Shown here: positions 33,867-47,000 of the stretch, one piece after another
Position numbering within the stretch: the first letter of the stretch is position 1
How the letters are laid out: each line of letters opens with the position of its first letter
DNA from: Lineolata rhizophorae
Lineage: Eukaryota > Ascomycota > Dothideomycetes > Lineolatales > Lineolataceae
Length of the DNA: 64,000 bases
Assembly (NCBI GenBank): GCA_010093515.1
Contig: MU001679.1
Coordinates: forward strand, 265,474 to 329,473
Direction of reading: 5' to 3'
Made by a program: the position numbers and the translations under genes
The notes under the pieces: generated by a model
Databases searched by the model: none
Told to the model about the DNA's origin: nothing
What the model saw: the letters and a program-made list of their open reading frames with translations, nothing else

Positions 33867-35643
33867 ATGCGCATGCGAAGGCGAGCATCGCCGTTCCTCC
33901 TGCTCCTGCTCCCTACCCTCGCCGCCGCCCTCTCGACCGACAATGCCGCCGCTCCCGCCGCTGCCGCCGCCGCCGACGCCGACGTGCAACGCACGGTGCG
34001 CGATGCCGCCGCCGCTGTCGAACCCGACCCCATAGCGCCAGCGTCATCGCTGCCGACGAACAAGCTCGACCTAGGCACCAAGGACGCGCCGGTGGACGGG
34101 CTCGACGGCAAGCCGCACAAGGGCCCCTGGGTCGAGAGCGCCGAGACGCGCGCGAAGAAGAAGCCGGCGGCGGCCGTGGAGGACATACTGGCGGCGCCGG
34201 CGCCGTCGAGCTCGCCGCTCGGCGGGGGGCCGCAGGCCGACGCCTCGTCCGACGGCGGCTGGCAGCTTATGGAGCCGGACGGCGTCATGGACGACCTGAG
34301 CCATCCGGCGCCGAAGGAGGGCACGACGGGCACGGAGGGAGGCATCTCGGAGAAGGATAGGGCTCGGAAGGCGCATGAGGAGCAGACGGGGTCGAAGCTG
34401 GAGACCGCGCCGGATCCGCCCAAGGAGGCGCCGCCGCTACCGCATGTTGACCAGGAGCAGGCGGTCGACGATGCTGATAGGCCCAAGGGAGCTCCTGGTT
34501 TGGAGGTACGTTTTTTTCGGTCTTTCGAAGCATCCACATTGCCATCAGATATTTCGTGTTGACACGCGATGAATTCTACACAGACACCTGAAGATCTTCC
34601 CGACAAGCCGCACGATATCCCACACCCTTATCCCGCTTCGAGCGAGTACGATCCTTTGGCCAAAGAGCCACCCGCCGATATACAGCCGGGCGTGACAACC
34701 GGCGACGGCACGCCGCTCGAGGATGAAGACCCCAGCGGCGTCATCCAGCCCTTCCACTCCTTCATCCTCTCACTCGCCATGATCATCTTCTCCGAAATAG
34801 GCGACAAGACGTTCCTAGTTGCCGCATTGATGGCTATGCGCCACCCGCGTCTCCTCGTCTTCTCCGCCGCCTTCGCCGCCCTCATCACCATGACCGTCCT
34901 GTCCGCCGTGCTCGGCCACGCCGTCCCCACTCTCCTCCCCAAGCGCTTCACCTCCTTCATGGCCGCGATCCTCTTTCTCATCTTCGGCGCCAAGATGCTG
35001 CGCGAAGGCCTAGCCATGAGCCCCGACGAAGGCGTCGGTGAGGAGATGAAGGAAGTCGAAATGGAGCTCGAGGAGAAGGAGCACACCATGGCGCGCCGCA
35101 ACTCGCGGCGGCGCTCCTCCATCTCACCCTACGTGCTCGAAGCCGGCCGGGCCCCGCACGCGCGCCGCTCCCGCTCCAACACGCGCCTGCCGGCGCCGCC
35201 GCGCAGCCCGTCCAGCTCGCCGTCGCGCTCGCCCTCGCCGCGCCGCAACCGCCTCGCCGGCCTGCTCACCGGCCTGAACAACCTCTTCTCGCTCCTGCTC
35301 AGTCCGGCCTGGGTCCAGACCTTCGTCATGACGTTCCTGGGCGAGTGGGGCGACCGCAGCCAGATCGCCACCATCGCAATGGCCGCCGGCCAGGACTACT
35401 GGTGGGTCACGAGCGGGGCGATCGTCGGGCACGCCATGTGCACGGGCGGGGCCGTGATTGGCGGCAGGGCGATTGCGGGGCGCGTTAGCATGAGAGTCGG
35501 TGAGTTTGGTGCCCGCCTGTTTTGCGTGAGCCTTCTGCTGGATGTGGCTGCTAACTATCGTGGCTGTAGTTACGCTGGGCGGTGCCGTCGCGTTTATTAT
35601 CTTTGGCCTCATTTACCTTGTTGAGGGGTCCTATACCGAGTGA
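33867..35643 (+). CDS. GDT1: Gdt1/TMEM165-family Golgi Ca2+/Mn2+ transporter
   Basis: Exons 33867-34505, 34584-35499 and 35570-35643 encode 542 residues. An N-terminal signal peptide (MRMRRR, then a Leu/Ala core ending near residue 22) precedes ~230 residues of acidic, disordered lumenal sequence, much longer than in yeast. The two family motifs E-x-G-D-(K/R) are present: SEIGDKTF at ~284 and GEWGDRSQ at ~467, each within a three-helix membrane bundle. A Ser/Arg-rich cytosolic loop (~385-435) links the bundles. The family exchanges Ca2+/Mn2+ for protons in the Golgi and supports glycosylation. Introns of 78 and 70 nt have good sites, and the last exon supplies the final membrane helix (TLGGAVAFIIFGLIYLVEG). 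Confidence 0.93.
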
Positions 35644-37619
35644 AAACGCCCCGCTAAATGACGCTTGATTCCAGGACATGCCGCAAGATGATTCGTAGGC
35701 TCCATATCGGTATCTTGGGCGACTGGCGGTTACTTTGGGAACTGGGTTAGTAAAAAAAAAAAAAGAAAAAGAAAAGATACGGGACACGAGGGCCCAGAAT
35801 TTTGTTCTCTTTCTTGTTGCAGCATGGGCGGGCTGGTCACTTCACTTTGCTAAGTCTTTGCTAAGTCATTGTAATACTCTCGAGGGTTTCACCTTTTCTG
35901 GTTCTTGCGGGACTGGTCGGTAGGGACGGCGTTTTCTGCTTTGACCAAGGCCTGTCTCCTCTTGAGGCTTTCCATGTATACTATAGCTTTTTTCCCTGTC
36001 TCTTTACATTATTACGGCCGCTAAGGAGTGACTAGATGGGTATCTAGGCTCAGGGCTGCCAGAAAAAATGCGCGTCGGTTGAACACCGTTGGGTTTCCTT
36101 TAGCTGTTACGGAAGGCGTGAAAATATTCGCTGTACTATCTTTTCCTTTGCGGTCGGAATAGGGTGCATGCTATTTTCATTTGGTTCTTGCATTGTTTAA
36201 AGGATACTCAGTTTGTCTGGTCTATTGATGTCCGTGTCTAAATATGTCTTGATTGGATGTTCTGGGGATGTACATTGTTCGTGACAAGTTAATTGGTTAG
36301 GTCGACACTGGACTTACAGAAACAACTACAATCTACGCAGTTCACTCAGCGCTGACTTATAGGGAACTTTTTCATTTTAGTCGATTCTATAGGTACGTAA
36401 GTAACAATTTATTTTATGCCCAAGAAAACTATTACTAGGTCTAAAATAAAATTCATGCTTGCTCCCAGTCACTTTCTCACAAGCACTAGCCTTCGAAATG
36501 CTAGAGAAAGTGATGCCGACTGCCGACTAGGCTTCTACGTTATTTCCTCCTCTTGCCGCCGCTAACTTTTGATTATTCGTAGCTTCAAACGCGACTTAGG
36601 GTTCGGTCTCTGTTGCCGAGTTCCCATTTCCAGTTATCGAGTTAGGCACCCACATTATGCAACAATAGCAATGGAGCTAACACCTACCTCAATAGAGCAT
36701 AGAAGCATTTATTTTTGGCTAATTTCCTCGCGGCAATCCTTGAATGTGCTCGAAGCTTCGACTACGAGCCATCTGCAACTAGGTAGTTTGGTCAGTCGGG
36801 GCTGCCGATTTGGACTAGGGTGTTCTGCAGGTTGCGGCGATGCACTCTTCACGAACCATACAGAGGCTGCGAGCCCTGGAGCCTGGACCGCACGTCCTGC
36901 GTTCAGGGTCTCCTACTCCATAAACGCTTTCCAGCTATTGGTCGCATGATGGAGGAATGTGGCTGATGGGGCGCGTGCGGCACAGCACTGTTTCAGTGAT
37001 AGTGCAACAAGCTCGCGAGAGAGTGGCTTCGACATAACCCCCACCTTCGGTCTTTTGTGCAGCTCGAGTGCATGGTGTGGCTTGTTGCGTGAGGGTGCCC
37101 GTCGAGATGTACTTAACGCCGCCATCAGTCGATGGTATGACTCAACGGAACCGCCAAGTCAACTCCCCCAGTTTGCTCTGTCATTTCACTGCGACCACAT
37201 AGCCCACTCATCGACTGAGAAAATCGCAAGAAGCCTAAGTTCGAATTCATTTCGGGCGCGTGAGAACAGAAATTAGCACACTCAGAACAGGCGTCTGCGG
37301 AGTTCCCGCGCTCATTTAACGATTGAACTCAACAAATCGCAAAACTCGATTCCTGAAAACTGAATTCTCTGGAACTTATGGAAAAGTGGAATATATGCCT
37401 TCGACTTGAGCAAGATTTCAGAGTCAGTTCAGCTCCTTTTAAATTCACCATCTTCCACTCTCAGCACGAGTTGCCTACGCATTCTGCCAGGCCACACCAA
37501 ACAGCCAAACGTCTCTACCCGCATTCTCTTGGACTGACAAGCATCTAGAGCCTCGTAAACACTTTTCTCCCTCCAGAGCGATCAAAGGGCATTGAAAGTC
37601 ATTTATATCATCGACTGAG
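35644..37619. other. 2.0-kb gene-free stretch
   Basis: AT-richer than its surroundings. ORFs near 36570-37280 are short, overlap one another and show no family motif. I see no gene. Confidence 0.5.
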
Positions 37620-39333
37620 ATGTGGGCAAAGCACACCCCTTCGAAGTCATCCCCCACCAAAGCTAAAAAGTCGCCTTCCACTCCCAAGGGCCCCCGGTGC
37701 TTCTGTCGCCCAAACCAATACAAGAACATCCAGAGGCTTTTCAAAGAGGCCGGTATATGGTTTGGAAAGTTCGACAATCCGGATGCTAGCGCCGACACAG
37801 ACCTAAGTGGCGAGCGACTACCTCCCTATAACGAGATCAGAGAGCAGTATCAGTCTATCAGTCGCAATAACCACGCCCCGGTCAGATTCAAACAAACTGG
37901 CCCGGCAAGTAAGCAAGGGTTCTGCGCATACTGTTACAGCACGGGTGGGACAGCGACGGACCGGCCACAGACGGTTGAACTTCTCCGCTTCGGAGGTCTG
38001 CCGGAGCTGGAGAGGGCGGCTCAGCAGGAAAAGTTCACACCGTTCTCTATAAAAGGCGACAACAAATCCGTAAGTTTGCAACGGTGGAATAGATAGCATA
38101 GGGGTGGCATATCTGACTATTTCTCAGGTTTGGATCTACAAATTCGACGCCAATTATACCGTATACTTCTCCATTCTCAAGCCCGAGACTACCGCAGCAG
38201 GAGAGAAGTTCACGTTCTTCAAGAACGGCGGTGGACATACAGAGGCATATGCAATCAATGTGCCCGCTGGCAGCTCGGACGATAATGACGATGAGGACGA
38301 AATTCTTGCTGAACTCTTCGACGAGCCGCACCCTCCTAAAAACACAGCAAACAACACTGAGAATGGAGGCCGGTTCCACGTGCCCACAATGATATCTATG
38401 CAGACACAAGCACCGGCACAGCCAGATGCACCCGGGTCATCTCCATTCCGGGCACCAACAGCATCAGGGGAACCTTCAAGGGATACGCCGCATGCTCGAA
38501 GCTCCGGCAATACTTCTATAGGGGCAAGAATCAGCCCCACTTCCCGCTTTACCAAACAGATGCCAGCGGAAGGGCAACGTTCACTGCATACCTCCCCTTC
38601 AAGCCGGGAACGCGGCGCTTCATCATTCAACCGAGCTCATTCTTCGTCGTCCGAAGTCGGCGGTCCCGTCATGACCAGCCCTGTCGCCCCTCAACGTCCT
38701 CAAGAGGGCCGTGGATCTGACAGAGAAAATCACAGCGTCGAGCGCACAGGAGATACATCAAAGCGACGACGGACCGCGGATGCCCCGGAACAAGAGAGCA
38801 GCTCCAAGCGACTCCGCCGCGCTCTCACCATCGAGACCGACCATGACCGCCTTGCGGAGGGCCCGGCAAGTACGCACAGCGACGACAGCACGTTCGTGCC
38901 CCCAGACACTCCGTGTCCGGTCCAGCTAGCCCGCTCTCCCACCCTGGGCCACGAGCCGGAGGGAGCACCAGCGGCGTCCACGACGCCGCGCCCGCCTTCG
39001 ACGCTGGTCAACAAGGACCTCGTCCTGCAGCTATCCATCGGCGACGGGCCCGGCCCGGCCTTCTTCCTCGCCATCAAGAACTGCGCGAGCGTGCAGGTCC
39101 TGTTCGACAAGGTGGCGGCCAAGATCGCCGACTCGACGCCCGTCGGCCAGCGCGCCGCGATGGTCAAGCTGCTGTTCGGCCCGGCCGTCTCGGACAGGGT
39201 GACCGAGGTCGCGCTCGAGCCCGGGGATGCCGTCACGTTCCGCGGCGTCGTTGGCTTGCTGTCCAACGCGCCGGTGTGGGAGAGCGACCCGGATGCGATG
39301 CTCAATATCGAGGCTAGGGTCTACTTGGGCTAG
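37620..39333 (+). CDS. hypothetical protein
   Basis: Two exons (37620-38069, 38128-39333) encode 551 residues. The 58-nt intron has donor GTAAGT, branch TCTGAC and acceptor CTCAG, in phase 0. I do not recognise the family. The N-terminus is basic (KSSPTKAKKSPSTPKGP) and runs into a Cys-containing region (CFCRP; CAYC) and a folded-looking segment (residues ~45-180, e.g. VWIYKFDANYTVYFSILKPE). The middle (~190-410) is disordered, Ser/Pro-rich, with a possible nuclear-type basic patch (KRRRTADAPEQESSSKRLRR). The last ~120 residues form a second folded-looking domain (LVLQLSIGDGPGPAFFLAIK...). A nuclear role is possible from the basic patches only. The clean intron and steady codon use argue that it is a real gene. 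Confidence 0.7.
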
Positions 39334-40018
39334 GGCTGCGGGGACGGCCGAGAGTTTGTCGATTGTGTTGGGACGGGCATTTCGCGTTTGATATTGACTG
39401 GACGAACTGGCGTTGAGTGAAGTGTGGAATTGGACATGGGTCACGTGCATACTTTTGGAAAGGGGATGGTTCTGCTCATGTATGCACGAGCCGGGTACGG
39501 TCGGGATTGTGCCGGCCGGGGGTCGGGCCGAGCATGAGAAATGGGCTCGCTGTGGGTGGCTGGCCTCGATTATTTCCGTGTGGGGATGAGGGGCCAGAAC
39601 TGGGGAACAAGACTGGCGGCAAAGCGGCCGGAAAGCTGTGGCTGCAGCTACAAAAAGCCGTCCCTCCAGGGTTTAGCCGTCGTTGTGTAATTGAAATTTT
39701 TTACCGTATCTGGCAATCCGCAGGCCCGGGAACTCGTCGTGTTTCCCGGCAAACTTTCCCCAGCGTCATCGGGCAAGACTTGGATCGTGGCTCGAACTCC
39801 GTTGTCCCTGCACCGTTTTTGATTCAACGCTTTTTAGAACGCTTCAATGTTTTAAAGGACGCAAAGCCCACTGCTTGAGAGATCTTTTAACGCCGTTATA
39901 TTTGACCCACTTATATTGTTCCTTAGCAAATATACACGACTCCTCGGCTTTCATAGCTCGCTCCATAGTCCGCCCTACGAAAACCCGAGGTCCAACCTCA
40001 CGCGCTCATACTGCCGCC
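39334..40018. other. intergenic, promoter of the flavocytochrome b2 gene
   Basis: Nothing beyond UTR and promoter DNA is seen. An open frame continues upstream from the gene's ATG to 39875 but lacks the composition of a protein. Confidence 0.5.
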
Positions 40019-41600
40019 ATGAACCGCGATAGCAACAACACGCAGAGGGACAAACTCAATGGCGCCGACGTGGCCAAGCACAACTCGGCCGAGTCATGTT
40101 GGGTCATTGTGCACGGCCGAGCGTACGACGTGACCGAGTTCCTGCCCGAGCACCCTGGCGGCAGCAAGATCATCCTCAAGTATGCCGGCAAAGATGCCAC
40201 CGAGGAATTCGACCCCATCCACCCGCCGGACACGCTCGACAAGTATCTGGACAAATCGAAGCACCTGGGCGAAGTGGACATGGGCACCGTAGAGCAGGAG
40301 AAGAAGGAGGAGGATCCCGAGGAGCAGGAACGGCAGAAGCGCATCGCGACGATGCCTATTCTGGAGCAATGCTATAATCTCATGGACTTTGAGGCAGTGG
40401 CGAAGCGGGTAATGAAGAAGACGGCGTGGGCATACTACTCTAGTGGTGCTGATGACGAGATTGTGAGTTTGCGACATTCACTCGTTGTGTGAGTTAATCT
40501 TTCGTGCTAACAACTTGCGATAGACGATGCGAGAGAACCACTCCGCATTCCACAAAATATGGTTCCGACCTCGGATTCTCGAGGACGTCGAGCACATCGA
40601 CCTCACCACAACGATGCTAGGAACAAAAGTGGATATCCCATTCTACGTGACAGCCACAGCACTAGGCAAGCTCGGCAATCCAGAGGGTGAGGTCATCTTG
40701 ACGCGCGGCGCTCGGAAGCACAACGTGATTCAGATGATCCCGACGCTGGCATCATGCTCGTTCGACGAGATCGTCGACGCCGCCGAGCCCGGCCAGGTGC
40801 AGTGGCTGCAGCTGTACGTGAACAAGAACCGCGACGTAACGAAGCGCATCGTGGAGCACGCGGAGCGGCGCGGCTGCAAAGGTCTCTTCATCACTGTGGA
40901 CGCGCCGCAGCTGGGCCGGCGCGAGAAGGACATGCGGTCCAAGTTCGCCGACACGGGATCCAACGTGCAAAACACGTCTGGCGAGAACGTGGACCGCAGC
41001 CAGGGGGCCGCGCGCGCCATCAGCTCCTTCATCGACCCGGCCCTCTCTTGGAAGGACATCCCCTGGTTCCTCTCCATCACCAAGATGCCCATCATCCTCA
41101 AGGGCGTCCAGCGCGTCGAGGACGTGATCCGCGCCGTCGAGGTCGGCGTCCACGGCGTCGTGCTGAGCAACCACGGCGGCCGCCAGCTCGACTTTGCGCG
41201 CTCGGGCATCGAGGTCCTGGCCGAGGTCATGCCCGTCCTGCGCGAGCGCGGCTGGCAGGACCGCCTCGAGATCTTCGTCGACGGCGGCGTGCGCCGCGCC
41301 ACCGACATCATCAAGGCGCTGTGTCTCGGCGCGAAGGGCGTCGGCATCGGCAGGCCTTTCTTGTACGCCATGAGCGCGTACGGCCTTCCGGGCGTGGACC
41401 GCGCCATGCAGCTGCTCAAGGACGAGATGGAGATGAATATGCGGCTGATTGGTTGCCGGACCGTAGCCGACCTCAATCCGTCGCTTGTGGATACCCGTGG
41501 CTTGAGCATGCATAGCACGGGCGTGCCGGGGGATACGCTTAGTTTGCGGGTGTATGATCCCTTGGCAGGACCAAAGGAGAAGCCGTCGCCGAAGTTGTAG
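40019..41600 (+). CDS. CYB2: flavocytochrome b2 (L-lactate dehydrogenase, cytochrome)
   Basis: Exons 40019-40462 and 40524-41600 encode 506 residues. Residues ~10-90 form a cytochrome b5 domain with heme ligands H45 (EHPGG) and H68, the same 23-residue spacing as in yeast cytochrome b2. Residues ~125-490 form the FMN-dependent alpha-hydroxy-acid dehydrogenase barrel: [50 protein letters not shown], the active-site SNHGGRQLD (H365) and [16 protein letters not shown]. It oxidises L-lactate or a related 2-hydroxy acid. Yeast Cyb2 has an ~80-residue sorting presequence, but this protein begins directly with the heme domain, so an intermembrane-space location is not evident. The 61-nt intron is canonical. 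Confidence 0.9.
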
Positions 41601-42286
41601 AGATGTTGCATGTACGAGACGGATGGATCTGTTATTGTATATATCTGCGACGAGCTATCTATTTTCCGTATACACCGCGGCTTACGTGTTCAATTAGAAT
41701 TCTAGTGTTAGTTCAACGACTCAGTCATATTACTTTACTGAGTGTATACAGTGAAAGGCAGCATTCACACGCTGTGTAGTTCCGTACGAGCCTGCGGCTA
41801 CCATTCACTTTTGAACGCGCAGATTGAACTCTCATAAATGTCCTTTGCGCTGTAAACGAGTTCTTCGAATATCGTGTCGCTATACGATGATTCTAGTACC
41901 GTTTCATACCCTATATTTAAGCAATATATACCTTAGCTACTCTACGAGACTATTGAAACGGAATTGATTACTAACGATTTCGTCATCAAGAGTGAGAAAG
42001 TCAGAATTGTTCTCGTTTAACGGGAGTACGAATATTTAGTCAAGGCTAGAGGATCAACGAAAGGAATATAATCCGAAAAGAAAATGCGGATATCAAAGTC
42101 TACTAGAGCCATAGTACACATTCCAGGCGAAGACTATCCTCCTTTTCCAATTTCGCGCCAGCCCACCATTCCCTACGTAGCCAAAGCGTCCATTTGAAAA
42201 AAACGATGCGAAAGGGAACTAGCGACGAAACCAACTAGACGTTATCCAAGTATCGCCAAAAAAACGACATGAGAATCTACCACAAT
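41601..42286. other. intergenic between convergent genes
   Basis: AT-rich 3' flanks of the flavocytochrome b2 gene and of the Vip1-like gene. No gene or repeat is seen. Confidence 0.55.
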
Positions 42287-43195
42287 TTACGATTTGGTAG
42301 CCGTGTCGGTAGCCGTGGCCGTAGGAACTTCCGGATTCTGCGCCCCAGCCTGTGTATCCGCCTCGGCTTCATGCTCAATCTCTTTGTGGTCCTCAGTACC
42401 GGCCTTTTCTGCTGCAGCCTGCTGCTTGAGCTCCTTCAAGCGCTCGGCCTCGTCCCGGACGTCCTTGACCATTTTGCTGCTGTCGAGGTAGAACTTGTGG
42501 AACTTGCCACCGGGGCCGGTCTTAGTGAAGTCCTCATAGTACGACGCAGCGCCACGCCATCCAGCGGCAGCCTTCTGGGACAAGCCCAACTTCGCATTGA
42601 CAGTTTTTGCTTTCTCGGTCGCCTTGAGCCGCGCGTCGAGGTCCGTTAGAGTCTGGTTGAACCGGTTCCAGATGCCGTGTTTATTGTCCAACTCGATCGC
42701 CTTCTTGATAGCGATATCCCTGACCTCGTAGCCATGCGCGAGGTATTCGGCTAGTATCCGAGTACGTGGCTTCTCCTCCTGGGGTACGTCGTCTGGAGAC
42801 CTTTCTTCTTCGGTGTTGCCTGCTAGTTCGTCGATACTAGCAGCACTACTAACTTGAATCTGAGAGGGGCCAAGCTGCGTACTGTCCAGCAGCAGAGCAG
42901 TCTTGGCGGCAGCCTCCTTCTCGAAGGTCACGCTCGCGGTCTTCTCAGCATCGGGCGCATCGGAGACAGGAGTAACAGAAATCGACTGGATCTTGCCGCT
43001 ATAGCATGAATTAGCTATGACCCTGCGCCCAACAACAGAAGGCCTAGTGCTTTACAAACCAGAAATTGAAGAAATCTGTTATTTGCTTCTCACTCGTCTC
43101 ATGCGAGATGTTCTTGACCTGCCAAGCTCAGATTAGTTCAGATGAACCATCTTTAAGTTACACAAATGATCACTCACATGTACAGTAGTAGCCAT
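42287..43195 (-). CDS. vip1: Vip1-like RRM protein
   Basis: Exons 43195-43178, 43118-43060 and 42998-42287 encode 262 residues. The first coding exon is only 18 nt (MATTVH), joined to VKNISHETSEKQITDFFNFC and then GKIQSISVTPV. Residues ~3-75 form an RNA-recognition motif with an RNP2-like TVHVKNIS and an RNP1-like TASVTFEKE. The rest (KKAIELDNKHGIWNRFNQTL, AGWRGAASYYEDF) and the Lys/Glu-rich C-terminal coil match fungal Vip1 proteins, named after S. pombe vip1. The molecular role is poorly known; annotation as an actin-cytoskeleton protein is traditional. Both introns (59 and 61 nt) are canonical. Confidence 0.85.
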
Positions 43196-44021
43196 CCTGA
43201 CGACAGAGGCGTTCTGAAGTAGATGTCTGAATCGGTCAATACGCAGGTGAAGAAAATGTGCAGAAGGTCTACAAAATAATGCAACGAAGAGGCGGAGTGT
43301 TGTACGGTCAGCAAAAGTGGTCTGATGATGCGGCGAAGAACGGCAGTTAGATTGGGCTCGGAAGTTCACATGGAAAGCGCCAGACGAGACGAGAGGGGGA
43401 GGGGCTGATGACGTTTACCGTGGCTGAGCCCTGCAAGTGGCTGTGCCGTTCTAACTTTCCCGGCCGTACGAAGTGCTCCGTACGGGGTATCCCTTCGGCT
43501 GAACTTACGCCCTTGCTAAAAGCATCTGACCGTGCTCCGACGACAGCTTCCAGGCTGCTGTGGTGTTGTTCTATGGCTGTTCGTTAAGTGAAAAATACCG
43601 CCACCAAGTCTCTCCTGCATCGTCGCTCGCAAAGGGTCTGCAGCACAGAAACAACATTGCTGCTGCCTGCTGCAGAAAGTCTTGGTCACTCCGCCTCGTT
43701 ACGCAGCTCATACCTCGGCATGCCTTCCTCTAACGGGGAGTCCAACCAAAAAGGACAGTTACATATGTCGCTCCAGCAGATAAATCAATATCATATGTTG
43801 ATGCGCGAATTATTCTAGGACAGGACGCGCGGTTTCGTGGCAACGTAAAATAGGAAATTGTTGCGATACTCCGAAAGCTACAACTCTTGCGGGCCGTATT
43901 AGCTTCAAAGTGGCGACTAGTCGCAGGATACCTTGTATCCATGCAAATGCGCTTTTGGACTGATCGCATCTCATCTTTATTTTACAGTAGGCAATCGACC
44001 AATCATCGAATTGCAAAGCCT
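43196..44021. other. intergenic, Vip1-like gene promoter side
   Basis: Promoter of the minus-strand Vip1-like gene and 3' flank of the NLR gene. A near-palindromic GTACGAAGTGCTCCGTACGG lies at 43466-43485. No gene is seen. Confidence 0.5.
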
Positions 44022-47000
44022 TTAAGAGTCCAATGAAGACCCTCCGTCCAGACAATACCGCTCTAGTAGGCTCATTATTGTTTCGTGACATCTTTTGAGT
44101 TGTGCAACCTTAAAGATCATTCGGCCCTGGTTATCTTCGGAGTAAACGTCGACCCCGGCATACCCAACAAGGAGCTTGACGGCGCCTTCTTGGCCATATT
44201 CCACAGCCAGCGCTAGAGGTGTCTTCCCGTTTTTATCCCTCGGGTTTACGTCCACCCGAGAGCAGCCCAGGAGCAATTTAATGGTGCTTTCACGGCCGTT
44301 CTCCGCCGCCAACGCTAGTGGTGTCTTTCGATCATCATCCCTAGAGTTCGCATCGACATCAGGTCGATCCAGCAATAGGGCAACACAGTTGTCTTGTCCT
44401 TTCTCCGCTGCTCGCGACAAAGGTGTCTTCCCTTTGCGGTCCTTCAAGTCAACCTCCTTTCCGCTATGACTCAGCAGGAGGCATAGAACGCTCTTATGTC
44501 CCATCCATGCAGCTTTTGCGGTTGCTGTGAAACCGTCTATGTCCTTTGCGGAGAGATCGACCTTCCCGGATGCTAGCAGTAGCTTCACCACATCTTCACG
44601 GCCTTCTCGTGCCGCTGCCATAAGCGGTGTTACTTTCATTTCGTTCGGTATGTCCGGCTTGATGTCTCTTTGCTCGAGTAGGATTCTTACAACGGCCTTG
44701 TGCCCAGCTGCGGCCGCCCAATGGATAGGTGTGAAGCCCATGAAGCTAGCCGCGTTGGGGTCAAATGTACCCCAGCCGAGGAAGAGTTCGACTACGTCGA
44801 TATGGCCTTTCATCGCCGCTTCATCGAGCAGAGTTGCTCTTACTTCGGGATCCTTCAGCTGGTTTGCGAGTTCTCTGCGTGCCAACAACACTTCCAGTAT
44901 GTCCCTGCGTCCATCTGTTGTCGCACGGTCGAGGGGAGTGTCTCCGTACTTTTTCGTCAGGTATGATTGTCGTAGGTCCGACCTAGCCAGTATTGACCTC
45001 ACGACGTCTTTGTTTCCCCCCACCACTGCCCATCCGATCGTCGTTTCTCCAAGGTAATCTGAGGCGTTGATATCAACTCCAGTTCTCGCAAGAAGCAGGT
45101 TCACTGCTTCGGAATGTCCGTAAGCCGCAGCCAACATCAGTGGTGTTCTTCCGCGGTTGTCAGTCACGTTCAGATCTTCCGCGCGACAGAGTAGTATTTC
45201 GAGAACACTACTATGGCCCCTCTCCGCGGCATCTATTAGGGCCCGGTCACGAACGTTGGGAAGGCTGTCGAGAACATTGTCCTCTTGTATGGAGGCAAGG
45301 CACTTTGGAGAACATTGCCATATGTGATATTCCCATTCGGAAGCAGCATACTCCAAAAAAGCCGCTCGCCGATCCATTTCGCGGATTGTGTCGTCCCACA
45401 TTTGCAGCAGATGGCGGTCAACTCGTCTGACGATATTTTTGCCCTTGTCAAACTCATCCATGCCCATGAATTTCCAGCAGATCTGGAACATAACGAAATT
45501 AGACGTGTCAGGAGGTATATAGAAATCTGAAAGCCTCTCGCTTCTAACAAGATGATCGCGTAAGAATTCCTTGGCAGATTGATGGACCAAGTTGATTGTG
45601 TTTGTTTCCCGGTCGATTTTGAGAAATGAGCCACAACTTTTGTAGCCATCTTCGTATTCCTCTAGCTCAATTTCGGGTGGCAGACAATTCTCCCCGTAAT
45701 CTTCTTGTCCAATAAGCCGGGTCATGGCAAGTTCTTCGATTCTCAAAGGACGGCGGGCAACTAGTACTGTCCGCAAGATGAATATGGCGTCGGGTTTGTT
45801 GTCTGAGTCGATTGTGAGCAATATCCGTTCGTAAACGTCCTGCAGTGTACGTGGGAGCGTTTGAAGCTTTTTCCGAGCGACCGTGGATATCTTCGCACTG
45901 GATATTTCGTCAAGGACAAGAGATGCCCAAAGGAAAGTTCCGTCTGCATTGTTTCCAAGAGTTTCCCGAATGTCCTGAACCAACTTTGGAGGGAAGGTCT
46001 TCTTCCGGACTGCCAATTCTTTGACCTTAATGTCGACATATTTTTCGAGATCCGAACCGGTCGCGCTGCCGCCAATACGTATATGCTCCCCAGCACCGTC
46101 TAGCATCTCTTCAACAATTGATCCCGATCTGTAGGTGATCAAGAGCTTCACTACAGTGCCGTTCTGTTGGCTCAGAACTCCGCGAAAGAAGTCGGCAATC
46201 GTTTCTTGTGATTCACCCTCGCACTCATCCAATGCATCGACTAGTATAATTACGTGCTGCGCCAGGGGATCGTCACAGATAGCCCGGAAAGCCCTGCTGA
46301 GAGCGCTGAAATTGTCGCGGAACCTTTCGCGTGCTTGATCAAGTTCGTGTTGGACATGCTTGGCGAGACCAGGCTGCTTTTTCAGCACCTGCAATAGTAC
46401 TCCTCGAAGAATGGCTACCGCTGTCCGCCGCCGATCGTCTTTGTTATCACAAAAATAATACGCAAATAGCGTCGAAGGGTGGTTGTTGAGCTTCCCCTGA
46501 ATTTCATCGACTATGTGCGTTGCTATCATTGTCTTTCCAGTGCCAGGCCCGCCTGCCAGCTGAAGGAGTTGGGAAGAATTGGTACCAGCCCACTCAACGT
46601 ATTCTTTCTTGTTCAATATCCACTCGCACGTTCCCTGAACAACTCGTCCCTTTGTTCGGCGGATCAAATCGAGGTCATCCCGTGGATTAGTGAGGAGCAG
46701 TTTTCGGAGACATTGACGATACTCTTCTCTCACTTCTGGCGAACAAGTCAGCTGTTTAATCTAGTGACATACAAAAGATGGTACCAACCTGGCTCGTTTC
46801 GGGGCGGAGTTTGGGCTACAAACACCCAATCAGCGCTTTCTGCCATTTGGAGGGAGCCTGTAACTGGTGGGTTGCGTACGTCCGAAGCGCCCTCTGACAG
46901 TCGGGATAGCCGTCAAAGCCATATCCACAAGTTGCGAGGATACTGCTCTATAAGACGAATCGTTCGGGCCGCAGTATTTATTGAGTTTCAAATGATCCTC

